64,000 nucleotides of DNA from Solibacillus isronensis (GTDB lineage: Bacteria > Bacillota > Bacilli > Bacillales_A > Planococcaceae), in assembly GCF_900168685.1 (NCBI RefSeq), contig NZ_FVZN01000014.1, positions 496,001 through 560,000 of the forward strand, read 5' to 3'. Shown here in pieces: positions 39,472-48,954 of this stretch (position 1 is the stretch's first letter; each line of letters starts with the position of its first letter). A model generated the notes under the pieces. It was not told where the DNA came from. It saw nothing but the letters and a program-made list of their open reading frames with translations, and searched no databases. A program made the translations under genes and the position numbers.

Positions 39472-39502
39472 TAAAACGTTTTACTAAATCGTTTTAGCTA
39501 AA
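39472..39502 (+). promoter_or_regulatory. Tandem operators before dctP
   Basis: TAAAACGTTTTA (39472-39483) is a perfect palindrome. AAATCGTTTTAGCTAAA (39486-39502) is a second, diverged copy. Both lie just downstream of the -10 box, a position suited to repression. Confidence 0.65.
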
Positions 39503-39529
39503 TGTAACCGCATACAAGGGGGAGAAATG

Positions 39530-40510
39530 ATGAAAACAAAAGGGGTTTTAATGCTATTACTTGCATTAACAATATTTTTAACTGCTTGTAATTCTTCCGA
39601 TGAAGCTCAAACAATCATTTTAGCCGAGAACCAGGTAGATGATTATCCTACTTCAGTCGGCGATTATGAATTTGCGAGATTGATAGAAGAAAAAACAGAT
39701 GGACGTTACAAAGTGGAAGTTTACACAGGAGGTCAGCTTGGTGACGAAAAGAGTGCCATCGAATTAATGCAGGTAGGGGCAATTGAACTGGCACGGATTA
39801 ATGGCAGTCCTTTAATGGAATTCTCGGACTCATTAGGTGTTTTATCGTTACCATACTTATTTACAGATGATGAACATAAGTGGGAAGTATTGAATGGTGA
39901 AATCGGCGAGACATTATTAAATGGATTAAGCGAATCGAATTTACAAGGTTTGGCTTTTTACGATTCAGGCAACCGTCACTTCTATAATGCGGTTCGCGAG
40001 GTAAAAACACCGGAAGATTTAGAAGGGCTAAAAATAAGAGTACAGCAATCAAGTTTAAATATTGACATGGTTGAAGCATTAGGTGCTTCTGCCACAGCAA
40101 TGTCCTATGGTGAGGTATATTCGGCTATTCAAACAGGTGTAATTGATGGAGCTGAAAACAACTTCCCGAGTTATTACACGACGAACCATTTCGAAGTGGC
40201 TAAATATGTAACGATGGACGGACATTCTGGCGTACCGGAAGTTTTGACAGCTTCGAAAGCATTCTGGGATACGTTATCCGAGGAAGATAAGGAAATCTTT
40301 AAGGAAGCGGCGCTGGAATCACAAGTCGTGCAACGAGAAGCGTGGGCAGAACTGGAAGAAAAATCTTTACTTGAAGCGCAAAATGCCGGTAATACAGTTA
40401 CAGTCATCGATGATGTGACGCCTTGGCAAGAAGCAGTTGAACCAATTTACACAAAATACGGGGAACAATTTAAAGAGAATTTAGAGAAGATTCAATCATT
40501 GGTTAAGTAA
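39530..40510 (+). CDS. dctP: TRAP transporter solute-binding lipoprotein (DctP family)
   Basis: This 326-residue protein is the extracytoplasmic binding subunit of a TRAP transporter. It has a lipoprotein signal (LALTIFLTAC, lipobox LTAC), so it is tethered outside the membrane. The DctP-fold signature is GAIELARINGSPLMEF. It also has the conserved arginine block LKIRVQQSSLNIDMVEALGA and SYGEVYSAIQTGVIDGAENN. The second of two adjacent ATGs (39530) has better spacing from AAGGGGGAG. With uxa genes downstream, the substrate is probably a hexuronate; this is inference. Confidence 0.9.
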   Translation: MKTKGVLMLLLALTIFLTACNSSDEAQTIILAENQVDDYPTSVGDYEFARLIEEKTDGRYKVEVYTGGQLGDEKSAIELMQVGAIELARINGSPLMEFSDSLGVLSLPYLFTDDEHKWEVLNGEIGETLLNGLSESNLQGLAFYDSGNRHFYNAVREVKTPEDLEGLKIRVQQSSLNIDMVEALGASATAMSYGEVYSAIQTGVIDGAENNFPSYYTTNHFEVAKYVTMDGHSGVPEVLTASKAFWDTLSEEDKEIFKEAALESQVVQREAWAELEEKSLLEAQNAGNTVTVIDDVTPWQEAVEPIYTKYGEQFKENLEKIQSLVK

Positions 40511-40530
40511 ACAAAGGGGAGGGCGAACGA

Positions 40531-41046
40531 GTGGCTACTATAAAAAAAGCAAAAAGTGTTTTAGACCGCAGCCTGAATTATCTGCTAGGTACAATGATCA
40601 TTGCGATGACACTGATCATCATCTATCAAATATTCACACGTAACTTTTTAGACTTCACACCGAGATGGACGGAAGAATTAGCATTGCTTTTATTAATTTG
40701 GATTGCCTTTATTGGAATTGCGATTGGATTTAGAGACAACTTACATATTGGGGTAGGGGTTTTTGTAGGCTTGATGCCAAAGAGTATTCAAAAGAAAATT
40801 GATCTGATCACTAAAGTGTTAGTCGTTGCCATGAGTATCATTTTTATCTATTACGGCTTCCGTTTTACATTTTTAATGCACGGATCGCTAATGGCTGGTA
40901 CAGGGTTACCGCAAAGTTTTCTATACGGGGCGATTCCTGTCAGTGGTATTTTAACATTCATTTACGGGATTGAAATGTTCTTTAAAGATGCGATTCATGA
41001 GGATTTTGATGATGATGCCAAAGAAGCGATGGAGGCGGCTAAATAA
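40531..41046 (+). CDS. dctQ: TRAP transporter small permease (DctQ family)
   Basis: This 171-residue membrane protein has four hydrophobic segments (about 18-36, 50-68, 86-108 and 128-148) and the DctQ motif FTPRWTEELALLLLIW. DctQ pairs with DctM to form the permease. The GTG start has AAAGGGGAGG eight bases upstream. Its stop shares one base with the dctM start (TAATG). Confidence 0.92.
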   Translation: MATIKKAKSVLDRSLNYLLGTMIIAMTLIIIYQIFTRNFLDFTPRWTEELALLLLIWIAFIGIAIGFRDNLHIGVGVFVGLMPKSIQKKIDLITKVLVVAMSIIFIYYGFRFTFLMHGSLMAGTGLPQSFLYGAIPVSGILTFIYGIEMFFKDAIHEDFDDDAKEAMEAAK

Positions 41047-42326
41047 TGGGGATTGCGATATTACTTGCAGTATTTGTAGTGTTATTACTTTTACGTGTAC
41101 CGGTTGCACTATGTCTGGCGGCTTCGTCATTTATTACTACAATTTATTTAGGGATTGATTTAGCGGCAATTGTACAGCGAATGGTAAGCGGATTGAACAG
41201 TTTTTCACTTATTGCGATTCCGTTTTTCATTTTAGCAGGGGAAATTATGAATGAAGGCGGTATTTCACGCCGTTTAATTAATTTGGCAAACGTTATTGTC
41301 GGAAAAGTGCGAGGCGGCTTGGCGATGGTAAACGTTTTATCTTCAACATTTTTTGGCGGTATTTCGGGTTCTGCTGTAGCGGACGTTTCATCAATTGGTT
41401 CTGTATTAATCCCGATGATGAAAAAGCAAAAATATGATGCGGAATATTCTGTTGCGGTTACTATTTCAAGTGCTGCACAAGGCGTTTTAATTCCACCAAG
41501 TCATAATATGATTATTTATTCTACTGCAGCCGGTGGTGTATCGGTCGGTGCTTTATTTATGGGAGGAATTGTTCCGGGTATTGCTTTAGGCTTAATTTTA
41601 ATGATCTTTGCTTACGCGATTGCGGTAAAGCGTAATTATCCTAAAGGCGAACCAATTAAACGTGAAGAAGTTCCGAAAATAGTACGTGAAGGTTTATTAG
41701 GATTGTTTACAGCAATCATTATTATCGGGGGAATTTTATCCGGTATTTTTACAGCGACTGAATCTGCTGCTATCGGTGCATTATATGCGTTTATCATTTC
41801 ATTTTTCGTTTATAAAGATGTACCGATTTCGGCGATGGGGAACATTCTGAAACGTACTGTAAAAACATTATCAATGGTACTGTTTTTAATTGCAGCTTCT
41901 TCAGCATTCGGCTGGCTGCTTGCATTCTTAAAGGTACCTTCAAAGGTAACGGACACATTATTGGCTATCTCACCGAATGATTTTGTGACATTGCTGATCA
42001 TTAATGTTGTTTTACTTGTATTAGGGATGTTCATGGACATGGCGCCATTAATTTTAATTGCGACACCAATTTTATTGCCGGTAGCAATCGAAGCGGGTAT
42101 GGATCCGGTTCAATTCGGGGTTGTATTAATTCTGAACTTGGCGGTTGGTCTTGTAACTCCGCCAGTTGGTACATGTCTGTTTGTCGGATGTGCCATCGGA
42201 AAAATACCGATCGAAAAAGCGACAAAGGGAATGCTTCCGTTTTATGGTGCAATGATTGTTATACTACTATTAATAACGTTTGTTCCAGACATTACGTTAA
42301 AACTTCCGGAACTACTATTGAAGTAA
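41046..42326 (+). CDS. dctM: TRAP transporter large permease (DctM family)
   Basis: This 426-residue protein is the main membrane channel of the transporter, with about twelve hydrophobic segments. It has the family blocks IPFFILAGEIMNEGGISRR, FFGGISGSAVADVSSIG, IPPSHNMIIYS and TATESAAIGALYA. It uses a sodium gradient in characterised relatives. It is coupled to dctQ by overlapping stop/start. Confidence 0.94.
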   Translation: MGIAILLAVFVVLLLLRVPVALCLAASSFITTIYLGIDLAAIVQRMVSGLNSFSLIAIPFFILAGEIMNEGGISRRLINLANVIVGKVRGGLAMVNVLSSTFFGGISGSAVADVSSIGSVLIPMMKKQKYDAEYSVAVTISSAAQGVLIPPSHNMIIYSTAAGGVSVGALFMGGIVPGIALGLILMIFAYAIAVKRNYPKGEPIKREEVPKIVREGLLGLFTAIIIIGGILSGIFTATESAAIGALYAFIISFFVYKDVPISAMGNILKRTVKTLSMVLFLIAASSAFGWLLAFLKVPSKVTDTLLAISPNDFVTLLIINVVLLVLGMFMDMAPLILIATPILLPVAIEAGMDPVQFGVVLILNLAVGLVTPPVGTCLFVGCAIGKIPIEKATKGMLPFYGAMIVILLLITFVPDITLKLPELLLK

Positions 42327-42338
42327 GGGGACTAGAAT

Positions 42339-43733
42339 ATGACAAAAACATTTTTGGGTGATTCATTTTTATTGAATAATAAAGTAGCTGAGAAGCTGTA
42401 TTTCGACTATGCAAAAGATTTACCAATTATCGATTACCACTGTCATTTAAGTCCTCAGGAAATTTATGAGGATAAGCAATTCAAAAATATAACAGAGGCT
42501 TGGTTGTACGGTGACCATTATAAATGGCGTGCGATGCGGGCAAATGGAGTTCCGGAGCATCTTGTAACGGGTGATGCCGATGATTATGAGCGCTTCGAAG
42601 CATGGGCAAAAACAGTTCCGTATACGATTGGAAACCCTTTATATCAGTGGACACATTTAGAACTGCGCCGATTTTTTAATGAAGAAACTTTATTAAATGA
42701 AAAAACAGCACGCGCTATTTGGGATAATGTAAATAAACAGCTACCTCAAAAAACAGCACGTCAGTTAATTTTAGATTCAAAAGTGGAAGTAATCTGTACA
42801 ACAGATGATCCGATTGACTCGCTAGAATATCATATTGCGCTTCAAAAAGATGAGCAGTTTAACGTGAAAGTACTGCCAAGTTTTAGACCGGATAAAGCAT
42901 TGGAAATCAATAAGCCGACATTCGCGGCCTGGATTGGGTCATTATCGGAAGTAGTCGGTGAAACAATTGAGTCTTATGAACAATTGAAAGAAGCTCTTGC
43001 AAAACGTATTCAGTTTTTTGATGAAGTCGGCGGTAAAGTATCAGATCATGCATTGGATACGATTTATTACGCAGAAGCGACTGAACAAGAAGTGAGTGCT
43101 ATTTTTGAAAAGGGACTTGCGGGTGGACAAGTTTCGCTGGAAGATGAAGCGAAATACAAAACAGCATTGCTTATCTTTTTAGGGAAGCAATACGCTTCAT
43201 ATAATTGGGCAATGCAGTATCATATTTCCGCACACCGAAACAACAATACACGTCAATTTAATGAATTAGGACCGGATACAGGCTATGACAGCATTAATGA
43301 TGGTCCAATCGCAGTACCGCTAACACGTTTACTGGATGCGCTTGCACTTGAAGATGCATTGCCGAAAACGATTATTTATTCATTAAATCCGAAAGACTAT
43401 TACGTTATTGCCAGTATAATCGGAAGCTTCCAGGAAAAAGTGCCGGGGAAAATTCAATTCGGTACAGCTTGGTGGTTTAATGACCAAAAAGAAGGAATGC
43501 TTGATCAGATGAAAGCACTTGCGAGCATCGGGGTATTAAGCCGCTTTATCGGTATGCTGACGGATTCACGCAGTTTCCTGTCTTATACACGCCACGAATA
43601 TTTTAGACGTTTAGTATGTGATCTTATTGGTGAGTGGGTTGAAAATGGAGAATTCCCTGAGGATTATGAGCTTCTTGGAACAGTTGTACAGGATATTTGC
43701 TATTACAATGCAAAAAATTACTTTAACTTTTAA
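42339..43733 (+). CDS. uxaC: Uronate isomerase
   Basis: This amidohydrolase-fold enzyme converts D-galacturonate to D-tagaturonate and D-glucuronate to D-fructuronate. The 464-residue protein has the N-terminal DYHCHLSPQEIYEDKQF metal site, RAMRANGVPE, and TDSRSFLSYTRHEYFRR near the C-terminus. AAGGGG lies before the ATG. It is the first catabolic gene after the transporter. Confidence 0.95.
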   Translation: MTKTFLGDSFLLNNKVAEKLYFDYAKDLPIIDYHCHLSPQEIYEDKQFKNITEAWLYGDHYKWRAMRANGVPEHLVTGDADDYERFEAWAKTVPYTIGNPLYQWTHLELRRFFNEETLLNEKTARAIWDNVNKQLPQKTARQLILDSKVEVICTTDDPIDSLEYHIALQKDEQFNVKVLPSFRPDKALEINKPTFAAWIGSLSEVVGETIESYEQLKEALAKRIQFFDEVGGKVSDHALDTIYYAEATEQEVSAIFEKGLAGGQVSLEDEAKYKTALLIFLGKQYASYNWAMQYHISAHRNNNTRQFNELGPDTGYDSINDGPIAVPLTRLLDALALEDALPKTIIYSLNPKDYYVIASIIGSFQEKVPGKIQFGTAWWFNDQKEGMLDQMKALASIGVLSRFIGMLTDSRSFLSYTRHEYFRRLVCDLIGEWVENGEFPEDYELLGTVVQDICYYNAKNYFNF

Positions 43734-43749
43734 ATGGGGTGGATGAAGC

Positions 43750-45165
43750 ATGCAACAGTTATCAAACGAAGTGTATACTCGAAAAACAGCTGTCGTAGAG
43801 CGTATTGTCCAATTCGGCACGGGGAATTTTCTCCGTGCTTTTGTTGATTGGCTCATACATGAAGCGAATTTACAGCAGCAACAGGATTTAGGAATTGTTA
43901 TTGTCCAGTCAACATCAGGAAGTACGTCAGAAGTGATCAATGCGCAAGACGGCCTGTACACACTTGTTACGCAAGGGATTCAAAATGGTAAGCAAGTCAA
44001 CTATGAACAAGTGATTGAAAGTGTAACACGCAGTATTTCACTGCAAAAGCAATATGTAGAATATATGAAGCTTGCAGTTTCGGAAGACCTCCAATATGTT
44101 GTATCCAATACAACTGAAGCGGGGATTGTTTATGAAGAGCTCCCATTTGATCAACAGCCATCAACTAATTTTGTGGCGAATGTGACTCATTTTTTATGGA
44201 AACGCTATGAAACATTTGGCGGGGATCCTTCAAAAGGTCTTATTTTCCTGCCGTGTGAATTAATTGAACAGAACGGTACCACTTTAAAAAATGGAATTGT
44301 AAGCTATGCAAATGCATGGAACTTGGGGCAGAACTTCATCGATTGGATAACAAGTGCCAATACGTTTTGCAACACCCTTGTTGATCGCATCGTACCGGGC
44401 TTTCCGAAAAGCCAGCATGAAGAATTAACGTTGAAGCTTGGGTATGATGACAAATTACTTGTCTCGGCAGAACCGTATTATATTTGGGTAATAGAAAATG
44501 AGGAAGCATTGCATTCTTTCCCGTTAGTTAATAATAAATTTGAAGTAAAGCTTGTAGAAGACTTGAGTTATTACCGGGAGCGTAAAGTGAAAATGCTCAA
44601 TGGTGCGCACTCCGCGTTAACACCGCTTGCTATTTTGTTGAATATAGATACAGTCGGGCAAGTGATGAAACACCAAACGTTAAGACCGTTTGTTCAACGT
44701 TTGCTTGTAAAAGAAGTGATTCCTACCATTAATGGTGACAAAGAACAATTAATCACATATCAACAGGCGGTTTTAGAGCGTTTTGAAAATCCGTTTATTG
44801 CACATTACGTAAAAAGTATTGCACTCAATGCGATCGCCAAGTTTAAAACTAGAAATATCCCATCATTACTGGCGTATTATAAGCAATATGAAACACTTCC
44901 AAAACATTTAACAACAGCATTGGCTGCCTGGATTTACCTATATCAAACACCGGCAGTATTTTCTCCGCAAGATGCTCCGGAGGCGATTGAGCAAATTACG
45001 GCAAAGACACTAGAGTCTATATTGAGTAATGAAAATCTTTGGGGAATTGATTTAACAACGATTCCACAACTTGAACAATTTGTCCGTCATGCAATTGCGG
45101 CATTTAAAGAACAACAGACAGCACAGTTTATTGCGGAATTGGAAGAGGAGGTAATGGAATTATGA
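43750..45165 (+). CDS. uxaB: Tagaturonate reductase (altronate oxidoreductase)
   Basis: This NAD-dependent enzyme reduces D-tagaturonate to D-altronate. The 471-residue protein is a polyol/mannitol dehydrogenase type with nucleotide-binding IVQFGTGNFLRAFVDWLI and FLPCELIEQNG. The catalytic KVKMLNGAHSALTPLA block holds the Lys and His. The end overlaps uxaA by 4 bases (ATGA). With UxaC and UxaA, and no uxuAB, the local route is galacturonate to 2-keto-3-deoxygluconate. Confidence 0.93.
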   Translation: MQQLSNEVYTRKTAVVERIVQFGTGNFLRAFVDWLIHEANLQQQQDLGIVIVQSTSGSTSEVINAQDGLYTLVTQGIQNGKQVNYEQVIESVTRSISLQKQYVEYMKLAVSEDLQYVVSNTTEAGIVYEELPFDQQPSTNFVANVTHFLWKRYETFGGDPSKGLIFLPCELIEQNGTTLKNGIVSYANAWNLGQNFIDWITSANTFCNTLVDRIVPGFPKSQHEELTLKLGYDDKLLVSAEPYYIWVIENEEALHSFPLVNNKFEVKLVEDLSYYRERKVKMLNGAHSALTPLAILLNIDTVGQVMKHQTLRPFVQRLLVKEVIPTINGDKEQLITYQQAVLERFENPFIAHYVKSIALNAIAKFKTRNIPSLLAYYKQYETLPKHLTTALAAWIYLYQTPAVFSPQDAPEAIEQITAKTLESILSNENLWGIDLTTIPQLEQFVRHAIAAFKEQQTAQFIAELEEEVMEL

Positions 45166-46655
45166 AAGAAACGATTGTAATTCATCCATCTGATAATGTT
45201 GCGGTCGCTTTACGTGCGTTTGAAGCGGGAGAGCCGTTTTCCATCGGCCAAGAGCAGATTAATCTGGACCAGGAAGTTGCTAGAGGCCATAAAATTGCCA
45301 CACGTAACATTCAAAAAGGGGAACATATTATAAAATACGGCTATCCGATTGGACATGCTATTGAAGATATTGCAAAAGGTACGGTTATCCACACGCATAA
45401 TGTGAAAACAAATTTGCAGGACATCATTAACTACAATTACGACAAGAAAGATATTACATTAAACTACCCGCAGCGCAACTTAACATTTAAAGGGTACCGA
45501 CGCAGCAATGGTGAAGTCGGTATACGGAATGAACTGTGGATCATTCCTTCAGTCGGATGTGTGAATGGTATTGCGGATATGATTATTCGGGAGTTTGAGC
45601 AACGCGTAGGAAGTATTGCGCCTTTTGAATCGACACTCGTATTAAAGCATAATTTTGGCTGTTCACAATTAGGCGACGACCATGAAAATACACGTACTAT
45701 TTTACTTGATGCAATTAATCATCCGAATGCTGCAGCGGTGCTTGTATTAGGACTTGGGTGCGAGAATAATACAATTGAAGAGATGAAGCAGGAGCTTGGT
45801 GATTACAATACTTCACGTGTAAAATTTGTCGTGTCGCAGCAAGTTGATGATGAAGTCGAAGCAAGTGTGGAAGCACTCGTGGAACTTCATGAAGCAGTAC
45901 GCAATGACCGCCGAGAAGATATTCCGATTAGTGAATTGCGTATCGGACTAAAATGTGGCGGTTCAGACGGCTTATCGGGCATCACGGCGAATCCGCTTCT
46001 AGGCCGTTTCTCCGATTTTTTAGTATCACAGGGCGGCACAACGGTGCTGACGGAAGTTCCGGAAATGTTCGGAGCGGAAACGATTTTAATGAACCGTGCA
46101 CAAGATGAGGAAACATTTGAAAAAATTGTTTCGCTTATTAATGACTTTAAACAATACTTTATCGACTACAATCAGCCGATTTATGAAAATCCTTCACCAG
46201 GCAATAAAGCAGGCGGGATTACAACGCTGGAAGACAAGTCGTTAGGTTGTACACAAAAAGCGGGCAGTGCTGAGATTGTCGACGTGTTGAAATACGGAGA
46301 ACGCTTAAAAAAACGCGGGTTGAATTTATTAAGTGCGCCGGGTAATGATCTTGTAGCATGTACAGCACTTGCATCTGCCGGCTGTCAATTAGTGCTGTTT
46401 ACGACAGGTCGTGGTACGCCATTCGGATCATTCGTACCTACTATGAAAATTTCCACAAACAGTGCGATTTATGAACAGAAAAAGCATTGGATTGATTTTA
46501 ATGCAGGGCAAATACTAGAAGATGACGTTGATGAAGATGCGGTACTGGAAGAATTTATTCAATACATTATTGCTGTTGCAAGTGGCGAGCAATTAAATCA
46601 TGAACGTATGAACTTTAAAGAAATGGCTATTTTTAAAACAGGTGTAACGTTGTAA
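45162..46655 (+). CDS. uxaA: Altronate dehydratase
   Basis: UxaA dehydrates D-altronate to 2-keto-3-deoxygluconate. The 497-residue protein has an N-terminal SAF domain (about 1-95) with HKIATRNIQKGEHIIKYGYP. The large catalytic domain has GYRRSNGEVGIRNELW, HNFGCSQLGDD, GLKCGGSDGLSGITANP and LGCTQKAGSAEIVD. Last gene of the island. No KDG kinase or aldolase follows, so these must be encoded elsewhere. Confidence 0.95.
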   Translation: MKETIVIHPSDNVAVALRAFEAGEPFSIGQEQINLDQEVARGHKIATRNIQKGEHIIKYGYPIGHAIEDIAKGTVIHTHNVKTNLQDIINYNYDKKDITLNYPQRNLTFKGYRRSNGEVGIRNELWIIPSVGCVNGIADMIIREFEQRVGSIAPFESTLVLKHNFGCSQLGDDHENTRTILLDAINHPNAAAVLVLGLGCENNTIEEMKQELGDYNTSRVKFVVSQQVDDEVEASVEALVELHEAVRNDRREDIPISELRIGLKCGGSDGLSGITANPLLGRFSDFLVSQGGTTVLTEVPEMFGAETILMNRAQDEETFEKIVSLINDFKQYFIDYNQPIYENPSPGNKAGGITTLEDKSLGCTQKAGSAEIVDVLKYGERLKKRGLNLLSAPGNDLVACTALASAGCQLVLFTTGRGTPFGSFVPTMKISTNSAIYEQKKHWIDFNAGQILEDDVDEDAVLEEFIQYIIAVASGEQLNHERMNFKEMAIFKTGVTL

Positions 46656-46695
46656 AAATATCTTCGCTTTATAGTAATCTTCCTATTATATAAGA

Positions 46696-46739
46696 AATGG
46701 CGATACTCCCTTTTTCATGAGGGCGTGTCGTCATTTTTT
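46696..46739 (+). terminator. Terminator of the uronate operon
   Basis: AATGGCGATACTCCCT and AGGGCGTGTCGTCATT pair with a few mismatches and a T tail. Confidence 0.7.
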
Positions 46740-46794
46740 AAAATCGTTTATTAATAGAAAGAAAAAGGTTATCCATACGGACAAGGGAATCGCC

Positions 46795-46823
46795 TTGACA
46801 GTAACTGCCCACAAGATTATGAT
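46795..46823 (+). promoter_or_regulatory. SigA-type promoter of ylxM-ffh
   Basis: TTGACA, 17 bases, TATGAT. It lets ylxM-ffh be transcribed independently of ftsY, from which they are separated here. Confidence 0.8.
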
Positions 46824-46855
46824 AAGATAGACAAATTATGATTGGAGAGATAAAA

Positions 46856-47191
46856 ATGCTACTTGAAAAAACAACACGCATGAACTTTCTCTTCGACTTT
46901 TATCAAGCGTTATTAACTGATAAACAGCGCAGCTATATGGAACTGTATTACTTGGACGATCACTCATTAGGAGAAATTGCCGAAAGTTATAATATTTCAC
47001 GCCAGGCTGTTTACGATAATATTCGCCGTACTGAGGCGATGCTTGAAGAATATGAAGAAAAACTAAATTTATTCGAAAAGTTTCAACAACGTCAAATAGT
47101 GTTAAAACAATTGGCGGATGCGATTGAGGATGAGGCTTCTACGACTGAAGCGAAACTGGCATTGGTTGAACAACTGAAGGAATCGGATTAG
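46856..47191 (+). CDS. ylxM: SRP-associated HTH protein YlxM
   Basis: This 111-residue protein begins [18 protein letters not shown] and has a sigma-region-4-like helix-turn-helix ([20 protein letters not shown]). YlxM genes accompany ffh, and the streptococcal protein modulates SRP GTPase activity. The start is ATG 46856 after TTGGAGAGA; the ATG at 46838 lacks a site. ffh follows after 12 bases. Confidence 0.92.
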   Translation: MLLEKTTRMNFLFDFYQALLTDKQRSYMELYYLDDHSLGEIAESYNISRQAVYDNIRRTEAMLEEYEEKLNLFEKFQQRQIVLKQLADAIEDEASTTEAKLALVEQLKESD

Positions 47192-47203
47192 GGGGCGAAC
47201 GAG

Positions 47204-48562
47204 TTGGCTTTTGAAGGTTTAGCAGAGCGACTCCAAGGTACGATCCAAAAGATTAAAGGTAAAGGGAAAGTTACGGAACAAGACGTTAAAGAAATGATGC
47301 GTGAAGTCCGATTTGCCTTAATCGAAGCGGACGTAAACTTAAAGGTAGTAAAAGAATTCGTTAAAAAAGTTAGTGAGCGTGCAGTCGGTGTCGACGTCAT
47401 GAAATCATTAACACCTGGTCAGCAAGTCATTAAAATTGTACAGGATGAATTGAAGAACTTAATGGGTGGCGAACAAAGCCCGATTAAATTCAGCAACCGT
47501 CCTCCGACTGTCATTATGATGGTTGGTTTACAAGGTGCAGGTAAAACGACGACTACAGGTAAGTTGGCGAATGTATTACGTAAAAAATATAATAAAAAAC
47601 CATTACTAGTAGCAGCAGATATTTACCGTCCAGCCGCTGTTCAGCAATTGCAGACATTAGGGAAACAGTTATCTCTGCCAGTATTCTCGGTAGGTACGGA
47701 CGTTTCACCTGTTGAAATTGCACGTCAGGCAATCGAGCATGCAAAAGAAGAGCATTTGGACGTTGTATTAATCGATACAGCCGGTCGTCTTCATATTGAT
47801 GAAGAGCTGATGCAGGAACTGAAAGATATTCGCGGTTTAAAAGAGCCTGACGAAGTATTTTTAGTTGTTGATGCAATGACAGGTCAAGATGCTGTAAATG
47901 TTGCACAAAGCTTTAACGAAACAGTCGGCATTACGGGCGTTGTCTTAACAAAATTAGACGGTGATACTCGTGGTGGTGCGGCACTGTCGATTCGCTCCGT
48001 TACAGAGAAACCGATTAAATTTGTCGGTATGGGCGAAAAGATGGATGCGCTGGAACCATTCCATCCAGAGCGTATGGCTTCACGTATTTTAGGGATGGGT
48101 GATGTACTGTCACTGATCGAAAAAGCACAGGCCAACGTTGATATGGAAAAGGCGAAAGAGCTGGAAGAAAAGTTCATGACACAGAGCTTTACGTTTGATG
48201 ACTTTATCGAACAACTTCAAGCCGTGAAGAAAATGGGACCACTTGATGAATTATTGAAAATGATTCCAGGTGCAAACAAAATGAAGGGCCTTGACAATGT
48301 CAAAGTCGATGAAAAGCAGATGGGACGCATCGAAGCGATTATCTATTCGATGACACCAAATGAAAAGACGAACCCGGAAATCATTTCGGCGAGCCGCAAA
48401 AAGCGTATCGCTACAGGTTCAGGGACGTCAATTCAGGAAGTAAACCGCTTATTGAAGCAGTTTGAAGAAATGAAAAAAATGATGAAACAGATGACAGGTA
48501 TGGCTCAAGGTAAAGGTAAAAAGAAGATGAAAATGCCTGGTTTTGATTCATTATTTAAATAA
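47204..48562 (+). CDS. ffh: Signal recognition particle protein Ffh
   Basis: Ffh binds signal sequences and SRP RNA and pairs with FtsY. The 452-residue protein has an N-terminal helical domain, then G-domain motifs GLQGAGKTTT at 108-117, DTAGRLH, TKLDGDTRGG and FVGMGEKMD. The C-terminal Met-rich M domain has NPEIISASRKKRIATGSG. The start is TTG with GGGGGCG ten bases upstream. No gene lies before rpsP. Confidence 0.97.
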   Translation: MAFEGLAERLQGTIQKIKGKGKVTEQDVKEMMREVRFALIEADVNLKVVKEFVKKVSERAVGVDVMKSLTPGQQVIKIVQDELKNLMGGEQSPIKFSNRPPTVIMMVGLQGAGKTTTTGKLANVLRKKYNKKPLLVAADIYRPAAVQQLQTLGKQLSLPVFSVGTDVSPVEIARQAIEHAKEEHLDVVLIDTAGRLHIDEELMQELKDIRGLKEPDEVFLVVDAMTGQDAVNVAQSFNETVGITGVVLTKLDGDTRGGAALSIRSVTEKPIKFVGMGEKMDALEPFHPERMASRILGMGDVLSLIEKAQANVDMEKAKELEEKFMTQSFTFDDFIEQLQAVKKMGPLDELLKMIPGANKMKGLDNVKVDEKQMGRIEAIIYSMTPNEKTNPEIISASRKKRIATGSGTSIQEVNRLLKQFEEMKKMMKQMTGMAQGKGKKKMKMPGFDSLFK

Positions 48563-48587
48563 AAAATAAGGTGTTAAGAAAAAACAC

Positions 48588-48616
48588 TTTACAAACCATC
48601 AAGACATTGCTAATAT
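48588..48616 (+). promoter_or_regulatory. Promoter of rpsP
   Basis: TTTACA, 17 bases, TAATAT; an overlapping TATAAT follows three bases later. Confidence 0.6.
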
Positions 48617-48654
48617 AATATCTTGTGTGAAACTTATTCGGAGGTGCTATTAAA

Positions 48655-48927
48655 ATGGCAGTTAAAATTCGCTTAAAACGTATGGGAGCTAAAAAATCTC
48701 CTTTCTATCGTATCGTAGTTGCAGACGCTCGTTCACCACGTGATGGCCGTCAAATCGAAACAGTAGGTACTTACAACCCACTTACAGTTCCAGCTACAGT
48801 ACAAATCGATGAAGAGAAAGCTCTTAAATGGTTAACTGATGGTGCAAAACCATCTGATACTGTACGTAACCTGTTCTCAGAACAAGGTATCATGGAAAAA
48901 TTCCATAACGCTAAATACAGCAAATAA
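48655..48927 (+). CDS. rpsP: 30S ribosomal protein S16
   Basis: The 90-residue S16 begins [20 protein letters not shown] and has [17 protein letters not shown] precedes the ATG. It leads the rpsP-khpA pair. Confidence 0.98.
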   Translation: MAVKIRLKRMGAKKSPFYRIVVADARSPRDGRQIETVGTYNPLTVPATVQIDEEKALKWLTDGAKPSDTVRNLFSEQGIMEKFHNAKYSK

Positions 48928-48954
48928 TTCAATGATTAATTCGGAGGTGGCATT

